A model generated the notes under the pieces. It saw nothing but the letters and a program-made list of their open reading frames with translations. It did no database searches and was not told where the DNA came from. A stretch of DNA of 64,000 nt. Origin: Clostridium niameyense (GTDB taxonomy: Bacteria; Bacillota; Clostridia; Clostridiales; Clostridiaceae). Location of the stretch: positions 462,989 through 526,988 of the forward strand of contig NZ_LN849007.1 of the NCBI RefSeq assembly GCF_001243045.1, written 5' to 3'. The translations under genes were made by a program, and so were the position numbers. Position 1 is the stretch's first letter, and each line of letters begins with the position of its first letter. This document shows, piece by piece, positions 1 through 7,941 of this stretch.

Positions 1-62
1 TCTATGGTATAAGTTCATCTATAATAGTAGGTATAATTTATTTTATAATGACTAAATTGTAA
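1..62 (+). CDS. spoVAC: SpoVAC, C-terminal fragment (cut by window start)
   Basis: Only about the last 19 codons are inside the window, read in the frame of position 3 and ending at TAA 60-62. The visible peptide is hydrophobic (a run like SSIIVGIIYFIMTKL), as expected for the last membrane helix of SpoVAC. SpoVAC is a spore inner-membrane protein of the dipicolinic-acid channel. The name rests mainly on position, 23 bases before spoVAD, since spoVAC-spoVAD-spoVAE is the standard clostridial order. The fragment is too short for an independent identification. Confidence 0.7.
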   Translation, partial: YGISSSIIVGIIYFIMTKL

Positions 63-85
63 TTTAAAATAGAGGAGAGGGTATT

Positions 86-1099
86 TTGAATAAAAGAGTA
101 GGAGAACAAACAGTAAAATTGGTTACTAATCCTAAAATAATATCTACTATGAGTTTAGTAGGACCTAAAGAAGGAGAAGGCCCTTTAAAAGATTATTTTG
201 ATCTTATATTAGAAGATGATATGTTTAATCAAGATAGCTTTGAAAAAGCAGAAAGTAATATGTTATATTCTGCTATAGAAGAAAGTATAAAAAAAGCTAA
301 CTTAAAGGATAGCGATATAAATTATTTGTGTTCTGGAGATTTATTAAATCAAACTATTTCTTCAAGCTTTGCGGCAAGAAATGTAGGTATACCTTTTATA
401 GGATTATATGGTGCTTGTTCTACTATGACAGAATCTTTAAGTATAGCATCTATGCTTATAGACGGAGATTTTGCAAATTATGTAGTAGCAGCTACATCTT
501 CTCATTTTGCCTCTGCAGAGAGACAATTTAGATTTCCACTTGAATATGGTTCACAAAGAGCACCTACATCCCAATGGACAGTTACAGGAGCGGGGGCTAT
601 GGTTCTAGGAAAAGAAGGTAACTTTCCTGGGGTAACGTATATTACAACCGGAAAAGTAAAAGATTTTGGTATTACTGATGTTAATAATATGGGAGCTTCC
701 ATGGCACCAGCCGCTATAGCTACTATATATCAGCATTTTGTAGATACTGGAAGAACACCACAAGATTATGATGTTATAGCTACAGGAGATTTAGGAAAAG
801 TAGGAAGAGAGCTTACAGAAAAGCTTCTCTTAAATCATGGATATGATGTGAAAAATATATATATGGATTGTGGTGAAATAATATTTGATAACGAAAAGCA
901 AGATACTTGTTCTGGAGGAAGTGGTTGTGGATGTTCAGCTGTAGTAGACTGTGGATATATATATAAAAATTTATTAAGTGGGAAATTTAAAAGAGCACTT
1001 TTGGTTTCTACAGGAGCTTTAATGAGCACTACATCTTGTCAGCAAGGAGAAAGTATTCCTGGAATTGCTCATGCAGTTTCTATAGAAATGGATGTATAG
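86..1099 (+). CDS. spoVAD: Stage V sporulation protein AD
   Basis: A 337-residue protein that matches the usual SpoVAD length. SpoVAD has a thiolase-like fold and binds dipicolinic acid during its uptake into the forespore and release at germination. Visible family features are the start NKRVGEQTVKL, the 'GLYGACSTMTESL' segment near residue 110 (the thiolase-like nucleophile region) and the Gly/Cys-rich stretch 'CSGGSGCGCSAVVDCGYI' near residue 275. The start is TTG at 86, supported by a strong GAGGAGAGG ribosome-binding site at 71-79. It lies between spoVAC and spoVAE with tight spacing, so all three should be one forespore-expressed (sigma-G type) operon. The promoter lies outside the window. 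Confidence 0.97.
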   Translation: MNKRVGEQTVKLVTNPKIISTMSLVGPKEGEGPLKDYFDLILEDDMFNQDSFEKAESNMLYSAIEESIKKANLKDSDINYLCSGDLLNQTISSSFAARNVGIPFIGLYGACSTMTESLSIASMLIDGDFANYVVAATSSHFASAERQFRFPLEYGSQRAPTSQWTVTGAGAMVLGKEGNFPGVTYITTGKVKDFGITDVNNMGASMAPAAIATIYQHFVDTGRTPQDYDVIATGDLGKVGRELTEKLLLNHGYDVKNIYMDCGEIIFDNEKQDTCSGGSGCGCSAVVDCGYIYKNLLSGKFKRALLVSTGALMSTTSCQQGESIPGIAHAVSIEMDV

Positions 1100-1113
1100 A
1101 AAGGAGTAAGGAG

Positions 1114-1470
1114 ATGGATTATTTAAGAGCTTTTTTAGTTGGAGGATGTATTTGTGTTATAGCTCAAATATTAATGGATAAAACAAAATTAACACCAGCC
1201 AGAATACTTGTAAGTTTTGTTACTTTAGGTGTAATATTAGGAGCTTTAAATATATATCAATATGTTATAGATGTAGGCGGTGCAGGTGCAACTATACCAC
1301 TTACGGGTTTTGGTCATACATTAGCTAAAGCTGCTATAAAAGAAGTAGATGAAAAAGGATTAATAGGTGCATTTACAGGAGGAGCAAAAGGTGCAGCAGG
1401 AGGAATAAGTGCAGCTATTTTATTTGGATATATAATGGCTTTAATATTTAATCCTAAAACTAAAGAATAG
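1114..1470 (+). CDS. spoVAE: Stage V sporulation protein AE
   Basis: A 118-residue membrane protein of the SpoVAE family, third member of the spoVA operon and part of the spore inner-membrane dipicolinate channel. It has several hydrophobic segments (about residues 5-22, 30-50 and 95-115) and the conserved polar/glycine segment 'PLTGFGHTLAKAAIKEVDEK' around residues 62-81. The reading frame stays open upstream to 1036, inside spoVAD. I chose ATG 1114 because it follows an AAGGAGTAAGGAG site 14 bases after the spoVAD stop and gives the normal family length. Confidence 0.95.
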   Translation: MDYLRAFLVGGCICVIAQILMDKTKLTPARILVSFVTLGVILGALNIYQYVIDVGGAGATIPLTGFGHTLAKAAIKEVDEKGLIGAFTGGAKGAAGGISAAILFGYIMALIFNPKTKE

Positions 1471-1491
1471 ATAACTTAAAGCTAAGTTATC
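1470..1491. repeat. Small perfect hairpin just after spoVAE
   Basis: GATAACTTA at 1470-1478 pairs perfectly with TAAGTTATC at 1483-1491 around an AAGC loop. No T-run follows, so it is more likely an mRNA 3'-end stabiliser or processing structure than a terminator by itself. The stronger hairpins lie 60-140 bases further on. Confidence 0.5.
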
Positions 1492-1551
1492 CTAGAGTGT
1501 AAATAAAATCAATACTCTATCATATTAATTTAAGATATAGTAATAAAATTT

Positions 1552-1590
1552 AAACAATATTATAAAAATACAATTTTTATAATATTGTTT
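1552..1590. terminator. 18-bp perfect inverted repeat between spoVAE and the PBP gene
   Basis: Arms 1552-1569 and 1573-1590 are exact reverse complements with a 3-base loop, and T residues follow on both strands. It is AT-rich apart from one C/G pair. It lies between two convergent genes and probably acts as a bidirectional terminator together with the next hairpin. Confidence 0.65.
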
Positions 1591-1595
1591 TGAAT

Positions 1596-1633
1596 AAAAG
1601 GCATATCCTATAATTTAGGATATGCCTTTTATT
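1596..1633. terminator. Bidirectional rho-independent terminator (spoVA operon / PBP gene)
   Basis: Stem AAAAGGCATATCCTA (1596-1610) pairs with TAGGATATGCCTTTT (1616-1630), giving a 15-bp stem with a 5-base loop. There are A residues on one side and T residues on the other, so it can end transcription of spoVAE on the plus strand and of the penicillin-binding protein gene on the minus strand. Confidence 0.85.
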
Positions 1634-1668
1634 TGGTTATAAAGTAACTTAAGTTTTTTACTTCATTT

Positions 1669-4146
1669 TTAATGTTTATCTTTTGGTTTATTATTATCTG
1701 GATTAGGCTCCATGTTAGGACCTACATTATCCGTATTAGTATTATTATTCTCATTTGGTGTGTTTATATTAGTATCTAAGGAAGGTTTATTATTAGTATT
1801 GTCTTTATTTTTTTCCTTCTCTTTCTCTTTTTTCTTATTCTTATCTATACTTGGTTTAGGACTATTAATTTTATTTTGTATTTCAGTATCATATTCTTTA
1901 GGTAAAACCCATTTTTCATCTAATAAAGAAACGGTAGGTACATAATTTCGTTTTAAGAAAATCCTAGTTTCTGTAAGAAAATTTGGAGTAAAGTTTGAAG
2001 CTAATTTTCCAGTGATTTTATTTATTCTAGCTTCTACATGTATATCATCTTGTTCAGTAGGTACAGTTCCATTAATAAATAATTCTGTATAAACTGTACT
2101 TCCTCTAGGATCCTTATAAGATAAAGATGTAGGAAGTTTACCAGAAACTTTATCTACACTAGCAGTAACCACTCCATCAGGTTTTTGAACTTGTTTATAA
2201 GGTAAGTTTGCGTGGAACTCTCTCATTATATCTCCCCATAATCTTGCGGCAGTACTACTGTACACCCCACTTACTGTAGAAGAATCATCATTACCTATCC
2301 ATACAGCAGCTGAGTAATAAGGAGTTAATCCACAAAACCATAAATTTTTCATATCACTGGATGTACCGGTTTTACCTCTTATCTCCATATTACCAAAGTT
2401 AGCCTGTGGACCGGTACCACCTGAGCTTACTGGGCCTTGAAGCATATCATAGGTTATAAAAGCTGCTTGTGCAGATAAGACCTGTTTTGATTGAGTTTTA
2501 TTATCTAATAAAATATTACCATTTCTATCTACAACTTTTCTATAAAGTTTAGCATAAGTACAATTACCATTATTACCGAAAGTTCCATAGGCTTGAGCCA
2601 TAATTAATGGATTGGTTCCTTTATGAAGTTCTCCTAGGGACAAAGATGCAATACTACTTTTATCATGGTTATCTAAGGGAATTCCAAATTTTTCAGCATA
2701 AGATATACTAGTCTCTAGATGCATCATATCAACTAGTTTAACAGCAACTACGTTAATAGAATTCATTAAGGCTTCCCTTAAAGTTACATATCCTCTATAA
2801 ATATTAGGACTATTTTTGGGATTATAAGGATTACTAGAAGATCCATATTTAGTACCTATATCTGTAGGAACAGGTGAATCTTCTATAACTGTAGCTGCCG
2901 TAGCCTTTTTAGTGTCAATTGCAGGGGAGTATACTGTCAAAGGTTTAATACTTGATCCTGCAGCTCTTAGATAGTTGAATGAGGCTGCTCTATTGTAAGA
3001 CCTAACTGGCTGATTTCCACGTCCTCCAATTACAGTTTTTACTTCACCATTATGATAATCCATAACTACAGTGGAGGCCTGAGGTTGTATTATTCCATTT
3101 ACATCATGTGAATTTAAGTAACCAGCATTATTTATTATATTTTGAATCTTATCTTGCATAGATTTATCCATAGTAGTATAAATCTTAAGTCCTCCGTTCA
3201 TAAGCATATTCTGAACTTGTTTATCATCATAGTTATATTTAGTTTTTAAATCTTTTTTTACTTGTTCAATAACGGGACTAGTAAACCATTCATAGTTTAG
3301 TCTTCCATTATTTGAAGAAGGTTTGCTAAAAGCTAATTTTTTTGCATCTAAGTTTTTTATAGAATCATCGTATTGAGCTTGATTTATATATCCATTTTCC
3401 AACATTTTATATAAAACTGTTTTAGTTCTATTTATGTATATAGAGGGATTTTTCTTAGAAGCTTCGGAAAAGGGATAATAAACAGAAGGACTTTGAGGAA
3501 TACCTGCTAAAAAAGCACATTCTATTAAAGTTAAATCTTTAGCACTTTTATTAAAGTACTGCTTAGAGGCTGCCTCCACTCCCCAAGAATTACCACCAAG
3601 AAAGATAGTATTCATATAAGCTTCTAATATTTTATCTTTAGATAATTCTTTTTCTAACTTAATAGCTAAATACATTTCTTGTATTTTTCTTTTAAAAGAG
3701 ATTTCAGAAGATAAAACCGTATTTTTCACTAATTGTTGAGTTATAGTAGAGGCTCCTTGAATTTTATTACTATTTCTAAATTTATTAGCTATATTAGCTA
3801 ATATAGCTCCCGTAACTCTTATAGGATCTACACCCTTATGTTTATAAAAACGTTCATCTTCAATACTAGTAAATGCGTTTTTTAAATTACTAGGTATAGT
3901 TTTAGAATCCACAACTATTCTTTGTTCATTAGTGATAACTTTATCCATATATTGCGATTTATCATCGTATAACACAGATGGCTCATTTAAGGTTAGTATT
4001 TGTTGTACATCTAGTGGAGGAGCTGTTTTTATCATAGCTATAGCTATACCACTAAAAGCTACTAATCCTACTAAAAATAGTATAAGTATGGTTTTAAATA
4101 TTATTTTAAACACGCTGGATTTGCGTTTCTTTTTCTTTTTTGCCAT
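1669..4146 (-). CDS. Class A penicillin-binding protein (PBP1A-type glycosyltransferase/transpeptidase)
   Basis: An 825-residue bifunctional peptidoglycan synthase. It has a basic cytoplasmic start (MAKKKKKRK) and one membrane helix at about residues 13-38. A GT51 glycosyltransferase domain follows, with catalytic Glu in EDERF (Glu96), the stretch [12 protein letters not shown] near residue 140, and further family motifs. The transpeptidase domain has SSIK (nucleophile Ser398, Lys401), a SIN motif, and KTG at 592-594. The last 70 or so residues are a low-complexity Lys/Glu then Asn/Pro-rich tail, typical of clostridial PBP1A. The start follows an AAGGAGG site. It stands alone, convergent with the spoVA operon. 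It polymerises and cross-links the cell wall outside the membrane. It could be called ponA, mrcA or pbpA depending on the scheme. Confidence 0.95.
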   Translation of the reverse strand: MAKKKKKRKSSVFKIIFKTILILFLVGLVAFSGIAIAMIKTAPPLDVQQILTLNEPSVLYDDKSQYMDKVITNEQRIVVDSKTIPSNLKNAFTSIEDERFYKHKGVDPIRVTGAILANIANKFRNSNKIQGASTITQQLVKNTVLSSEISFKRKIQEMYLAIKLEKELSKDKILEAYMNTIFLGGNSWGVEAASKQYFNKSAKDLTLIECAFLAGIPQSPSVYYPFSEASKKNPSIYINRTKTVLYKMLENGYINQAQYDDSIKNLDAKKLAFSKPSSNNGRLNYEWFTSPVIEQVKKDLKTKYNYDDKQVQNMLMNGGLKIYTTMDKSMQDKIQNIINNAGYLNSHDVNGIIQPQASTVVMDYHNGEVKTVIGGRGNQPVRSYNRAASFNYLRAAGSSIKPLTVYSPAIDTKKATAATVIEDSPVPTDIGTKYGSSSNPYNPKNSPNIYRGYVTLREALMNSINVVAVKLVDMMHLETSISYAEKFGIPLDNHDKSSIASLSLGELHKGTNPLIMAQAYGTFGNNGNCTYAKLYRKVVDRNGNILLDNKTQSKQVLSAQAAFITYDMLQGPVSSGGTGPQANFGNMEIRGKTGTSSDMKNLWFCGLTPYYSAAVWIGNDDSSTVSGVYSSTAARLWGDIMREFHANLPYKQVQKPDGVVTASVDKVSGKLPTSLSYKDPRGSTVYTELFINGTVPTEQDDIHVEARINKITGKLASNFTPNFLTETRIFLKRNYVPTVSLLDEKWVLPKEYDTEIQNKINSPKPSIDKNKKKEKEKEKNKDNTNNKPSLDTNINTPNENNNTNTDNVGPNMEPNPDNNKPKDKH

Positions 4147-4364
4147 ATATGGTCCTCCTTAGTTTATGTAAATAAAATATTGATTTTTAATATTATAACA
4201 TATATTAATTTGCTTTGGTTATTAATAAGAGGAATTTGTTAATCTATATTTAGAATGAATATTTTATATTTTTACAAAGTAAAGATAAATAAGATAAATT
4301 TTATTAAAATAATAGGGAGGAAAAAAAAATAAAAAATAAAAAAATAAAAATAATACTATTACTT

Positions 4365-4982
4365 ATGATTATAATTTGTGTAATTAACGTTTTTATGTAT
4401 TTTTTTGATAAGCGTATAACTCCAAATATATTTAAGGTAGCTAATGCTCAAGCAAAGGTAGATATAACAGAAATAATAAATAGAGCAATAATAAAAGAGT
4501 GTTCTAAAAATTTTAATTATCATGAAATTATAAAAATAGATAAGGATCATGAGGGAAAAATAGTTTTATTAAGAGCAGATACATTAAAGATGAATAAAAT
4601 TGCTTGCGATATTACATTAGATTCACAAAAACAACTAGAAAAATTACAAAATATGGGTTTGTATTTCCCAGCAGGTTATATATTTAAAAATAATATCATG
4701 GCTTATTATGGACCTAAAATTAAAGTTAAAGTAGAACCAATAGGTTATATTGAAACTAAATACAAATCAACTTTTGAAAGTGCAGGTATTAACCAAACAA
4801 GACATACTATATATGTAGAGGTGAAAACAAAAGCAAATATTATTTTACCTTTTAAAAATGATGCTATAGAGGTTAATAATGAGGTTCCTATATGTGAAAC
4901 AATAATAGTAGGGAATACACCAGATTCAGCAATTGATATGAATTTAGACGGATTAGGATTTAAAGTTAAAAATAATAAATAA
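4365..4982 (+). CDS. yunB: Sporulation protein YunB
   Basis: Recognised as YunB, a mother-cell-expressed sporulation protein of unknown biochemical role that affects outer layers of the spore. Family features are 'AQAKVDITEIINRAI' after an N-terminal membrane helix, the central 'GLYFPAGYI' type segment, and a C-terminal beta-rich part with 'VPICETIIVGNTP'. The first ATG in frame is 4365, but the only ribosome-binding site (GGGAGG, 4315-4320) is 44 bases upstream. The frame stays open from 4326 and adds a basic leader (xKNKKIKIILLL) before the helix. Initiation may therefore be at the AUA codon 4329, 8 bases after the site. The listed start is the conservative one. Confidence 0.85.
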   Translation: MIIICVINVFMYFFDKRITPNIFKVANAQAKVDITEIINRAIIKECSKNFNYHEIIKIDKDHEGKIVLLRADTLKMNKIACDITLDSQKQLEKLQNMGLYFPAGYIFKNNIMAYYGPKIKVKVEPIGYIETKYKSTFESAGINQTRHTIYVEVKTKANIILPFKNDAIEVNNEVPICETIIVGNTPDSAIDMNLDGLGFKVKNNK

Positions 4983-4992
4983 AGAGAAATAA

Positions 4993-5039
4993 AAAAACAC
5001 TATCAAAAATATTTCTAGATAAATATTGGTAGTGTTTTT
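4993..5039. terminator. Bidirectional terminator between yunB and hpt
   Basis: AAAAACACTATC at 4993-5004 pairs with GGTAGTGTTTTT at 5028-5039, and the inner AAATATTT/AAATATT also pairs. The A-run on one side and the T-run on the other serve yunB (plus) and hpt (minus), which converge here. Confidence 0.85.
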
Positions 5040-5049
5040 AAATAAGATA

Positions 5050-5577
5050 TTAATTATTTTCCCAGTTAAAAACATAGGGTATATTTCTATAATAATCTCC
5101 GTAATTTAAACCGTATCCTACAACAAATACGTCAGGAATTTTAAAGCAATAGTAATCAGGAGTTAATTCTACTTTTCTTCTTTCTGGTTTATCTAAGAGA
5201 ACACAACATTTTACTGAATTTGCACCTAAAGATTTAACATGATTCATTACAAATTCCATTGTTATTCCAGTATCTACAATATCATCTACGATAAGTACGT
5301 CATATCCTGTAATATCATCTGGTATATCATTTACTATATTTACAGTGCCAGAAGATTTTTCAGCATGACCATAACTTGAAGTAGTCATAAAACCTATTTT
5401 TGTAGGTACAGTTATTTCACGCACAATATCTGCAGCAAAAATAAAACTCCCTCTTAAAAGAGATAATACGTATAATTTTTTTTCTTTGTAATCTTCTGAA
5501 ATTTCACTACCAACTTCTGAAATTTTTCTTTCAATTTCCTCTTTGCTAATTAATATGTTTCTCTTTTTTTCTTCCAT
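5050..5577 (-). CDS. hpt: Hypoxanthine phosphoribosyltransferase
   Basis: A 175-residue purine-salvage enzyme that makes IMP and/or GMP from hypoxanthine or guanine and PRPP in the cytoplasm. The type I phosphoribosyltransferase PRPP loop VLIVDDIVDTGIT is at residues 94-106. The flexible-loop segment (TTSSYGHAEKSSGTV) and the C-terminal base-recognition part (FKIPDVFVVGYGLNYGDYYRNIPYV) are both family-typical. The start ATG follows GGAGG. It is transcribed away from hflX from a TTGACA-N17-TACTAT promoter that overlaps the hflX promoter. Confidence 0.97.
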   Translation of the reverse strand: MEEKKRNILISKEEIERKISEVGSEISEDYKEKKLYVLSLLRGSFIFAADIVREITVPTKIGFMTTSSYGHAEKSSGTVNIVNDIPDDITGYDVLIVDDIVDTGITMEFVMNHVKSLGANSVKCCVLLDKPERRKVELTPDYYCFKIPDVFVVGYGLNYGDYYRNIPYVFNWENN

Positions 5578-5627
5578 TATAATCCTCCAATAGATATAAT
5601 ATTATGTATATTTACAATATTGTTTTT

Positions 5628-5656
5628 ATAGTATAAAATTATATGAAAGTTGTCAA
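5628..5656 (-). promoter_or_regulatory. hpt promoter (sigma-A type)
   Basis: Read on the minus strand: -35 TTGACA (complement of 5651-5656), a 17-base spacer, and -10 TACTAT (complement of 5628-5633). The start point should fall near 5621, giving a leader of about 40 bases. The -35 hexamer shares five base pairs with the -35 of the divergent hflX promoter. Confidence 0.75.
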
Positions 5657-5677
5657 GTATATGATTAATGCTATAAT
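5650..5677 (+). promoter_or_regulatory. hflX promoter (sigma-A type, extended -10)
   Basis: -35 TTGTCA at 5650-5655, 16-base spacer, -10 TATAAT at 5672-5677 preceded by the extended TG element (ATGCTATAAT). It overlaps the divergent hpt -35, so the two polymerases cannot bind at the same time. Confidence 0.8.
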
Positions 5678-5716
5678 TTTATGTAGATAATATTTCAACT
5701 AGAAAGGTAGATAAAA

Positions 5717-7498
5717 ATGATATATGGAAATATAGAGGGAATTAAAAAAAGTTTCTTACAACAATTAGAATATATATATAATATAAAAGTACAAAAGAAT
5801 TCCGTCATAAGTGAAGAAATTGTGAATGTAATGTGCAAATTAACAAAAGAATTAAATAGAGAAATTAGTGTAGCAGTTTCTAGAAAAGGAAATGTATTAG
5901 CAGTTTCTATAGGAGATAGTACTACAGTAGAACTTCCAGAAATAGATGTAAAGAAAAATAAATTATGTGGAGTTAAAGTGGTTCATACTCACCCTAATGG
6001 AAATCCTAAATTATCTTGTGTAGACTTGTCAGCTTTAATAAAACTTAAATTAGATTGCATTGCAGCAATAGGTGTTAATGAAGGAAATATAACAGGTATT
6101 ACTTTAGGTTTTTGCGATTTACAAAATGATATGTTAGTTACAGAAGAAACAACTCCATTAACATTACAAGAAGTTGTAAACTTTAATATTCAAGGTAAGG
6201 TAAAATATATAGAAAAATTTTTAGAAAATACAGAGGATATAAAAGAAGATACTGAAAGAGCAATACTTGTAGGAGTAGATGATGAGGAAAGTATAAATGA
6301 ATTAGGAGAATTAGCTAAGGCGTGTAATATTACAGTAGTAGATAAGGTGCTTCAAAATAGAAATAAAATAGATTCAGCTTATTATATTGGTACTGGAAAA
6401 GTAGAGGAGATATCTCTTAGAAGGCAAGCGCTTCACGCTAATGTAATAATATTTGATGATGAACTTGCAGCATCACAAATAAGAAATTTAGAAGAAGCTA
6501 TAGGAGCTAAAGTAATAGATAGAAATACATTAATTTTAGATATATTTGCAAGAAGGGCAAAAAGTAAAGAAAGTAAAATACAAGTAGAATTAGCTCAACT
6601 TAAATATAGATTACCAAGGCTTACAGGATTGGGATCAGTTTTATCTAGAACTGGTGGAGGTATAGGTACTAGAGGTCCTGGGGAGAAAAAATTAGAAATA
6701 GATAAAAGACATATAAAAGAAAGAATATATGAGTTAAATAAAGAGCTAAGTAAAATAAAAAAGGTAAGAGAAACTCAAAGAAGTAATAGAAACGAAGTAC
6801 CTAAAGTTTCATTAGTAGGATATACTAATGCAGGTAAGTCCACTTTGAGAAATAGATTATGTGATATAGCTTTAGCAAAGTCTTCAAGCAAGGAAAAAGT
6901 ATTTGAGGCAGATATGCTATTTGCTACTTTAGATACTACTACTAGAGCAATTAGCCTTCCAGATAATGAAATAGTTACAATAACTGATACTGTTGGTTTC
7001 GTAAATAAATTGCCACATGAGTTAGTAGAAGCATTTAAATCTACCTTAGAAGAGGTTATTTATTCAGATTTACTTTTACATGTGATAGATATATCCTCTT
7101 TCTCAGCTGAAAAACAAATAGATGCTGTTAATAAGGTTTTAAAAGAATTAGGAGTAGAACAAAAACCAATGATATTAGTTTTAAATAAGGTAGATAAGGT
7201 TTCAATTGAAACTTTAAACTATTTTAAAGATAAATATAAGGATGAAAATGTAATAGATATATCTGCTAAGTTGAGTATAAATTTAGAAGAATTATTACAA
7301 AATATAAGCAAATCCCTTCCATATACTTTAATTGAAGTTAAATATTCTATTCCTTATGATAAACAAAATATAGTAGCATTTTTGCACAGAAATAGTAAAA
7401 TTGATAAAGAAGAATATAGAGAAGAGGGAACATATATAGAAACTAAGGTAGATGAGGAAGTTTTTAATAAATGTAGGAAGTTTTTAATAGAAGAATAA
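5717..7498 (+). CDS. hflX: GTPase HflX with N-terminal JAMM-like domain
   Basis: HflX is a ribosome-associated GTPase that splits stalled 70S ribosomes under stress. The HflX part runs from about residue 185 to the end: the N-terminal nucleotide-binding domain ('DSAYYIGTGKVEEI', 'DRNTLILDIFARRA'), the glycine-rich segment (SRTGGGIGTRGPGEKKLE), and the G domain with P-loop GYTNAGKS (368-375), DTVGF and NKVDK. At 593 residues it is well above the usual 420-440. The extra N-terminal 170 residues contain His90-x-His92-x7-Ser100-x2-Asp103, which fits the JAMM/MPN metalloprotease signature exactly and has the same spacing as RadC in this window. Start ATG 5717 follows AGAAAGG. It is monocistronic, with a hairpin terminator after it. 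Whether the JAMM domain is active is not known from sequence. Confidence 0.95.
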   Translation: MIYGNIEGIKKSFLQQLEYIYNIKVQKNSVISEEIVNVMCKLTKELNREISVAVSRKGNVLAVSIGDSTTVELPEIDVKKNKLCGVKVVHTHPNGNPKLSCVDLSALIKLKLDCIAAIGVNEGNITGITLGFCDLQNDMLVTEETTPLTLQEVVNFNIQGKVKYIEKFLENTEDIKEDTERAILVGVDDEESINELGELAKACNITVVDKVLQNRNKIDSAYYIGTGKVEEISLRRQALHANVIIFDDELAASQIRNLEEAIGAKVIDRNTLILDIFARRAKSKESKIQVELAQLKYRLPRLTGLGSVLSRTGGGIGTRGPGEKKLEIDKRHIKERIYELNKELSKIKKVRETQRSNRNEVPKVSLVGYTNAGKSTLRNRLCDIALAKSSSKEKVFEADMLFATLDTTTRAISLPDNEIVTITDTVGFVNKLPHELVEAFKSTLEEVIYSDLLLHVIDISSFSAEKQIDAVNKVLKELGVEQKPMILVLNKVDKVSIETLNYFKDKYKDENVIDISAKLSINLEELLQNISKSLPYTLIEVKYSIPYDKQNIVAFLHRNSKIDKEEYREEGTYIETKVDEEVFNKCRKFLIEE

Positions 7499-7514
7499 AA
7501 TTTTTATTTTTATA

Positions 7515-7557
7515 TTTAAGCCATAATTCTTTTAAGATTTATGGCTTAAATTATTTT
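7515..7557 (+). terminator. hflX terminator
   Basis: TTTAAGCCATAA (7515-7526) pairs with TTATGGCTTAAA (7539-7550), a 12-bp stem followed by a T-rich stretch. Confidence 0.8.
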
Positions 7558-7610
7558 TAAAGTAAATGGGTAAAAATATATATAATATACAAATAAGAAA
7601 GGAGATTAAT

Positions 7611-7832
7611 ATGGAAAATATATGTCCAATATGTAATAAACTAAAAACAATAGAATTTGTTTGCAATAAGTGCGGAGGTAACTTGGTGGATAAAGGAAGA
7701 ATGCAGGAATACTTAGATGATTATAGTGCTGATAGAGAGATAAAAGATTATAAAGAGTATTGTTTACATATATTTAGTTGTAACAATTGTAATCATAAAC
7801 AAAGGGAGTATATACATAAAATATTATTATAA
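7611..7832 (+). CDS. Small zinc-ribbon protein of unknown function
   Basis: A 73-residue protein with several CxxC-type pairs: CPIC near residue 5, CNKC near residue 23, and CNNC near residue 60. The first two pairs are spaced like a zinc ribbon and the third pair is followed by a His. ATG 7611 is chosen over the upstream in-frame position 7566 because AAGAAAGGAG sits directly before it. No signal peptide or membrane segment is visible. The gene lies alone between the hflX terminator and the promoter of the next gene. I do not recognise a named family, so the function is unknown. Confidence 0.7.
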   Translation: MENICPICNKLKTIEFVCNKCGGNLVDKGRMQEYLDDYSADREIKDYKEYCLHIFSCNNCNHKQREYIHKILL

Positions 7833-7835
7833 TAA

Positions 7836-7864
7836 TTGAACTTATAAAGTAAATTGCTTATAAT
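7836..7864 (+). promoter_or_regulatory. Promoter for the nucleotidyltransferase gene
   Basis: TTGAAC (7836-7841), a 17-base spacer, TATAAT (7859-7864). The -35 begins four bases after the preceding stop codon, so the downstream gene has its own promoter and a leader of about 70 bases. Confidence 0.7.
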
Positions 7865-7941
7865 ATAAAAAATTAAGATTTTTATTTATACAATTTTTTG
7901 TTCTATATTTTAAAGTAATATAAGGGGGAGAGGGTGGCAAT

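Noticed and set aside
1036-1113. Upstream start for spoVAE at 1036
   Set aside because: It would overlap spoVAD by 64 bases and lacks a binding site; ATG 1114 has a strong one.
4321-4350. A-rich tract before yunB as a regulatory slippage repeat
   Set aside because: The run codes mostly for Lys/Asn/Ile in the yunB frame and fits a basic leader; no evidence for slippage beyond its composition.
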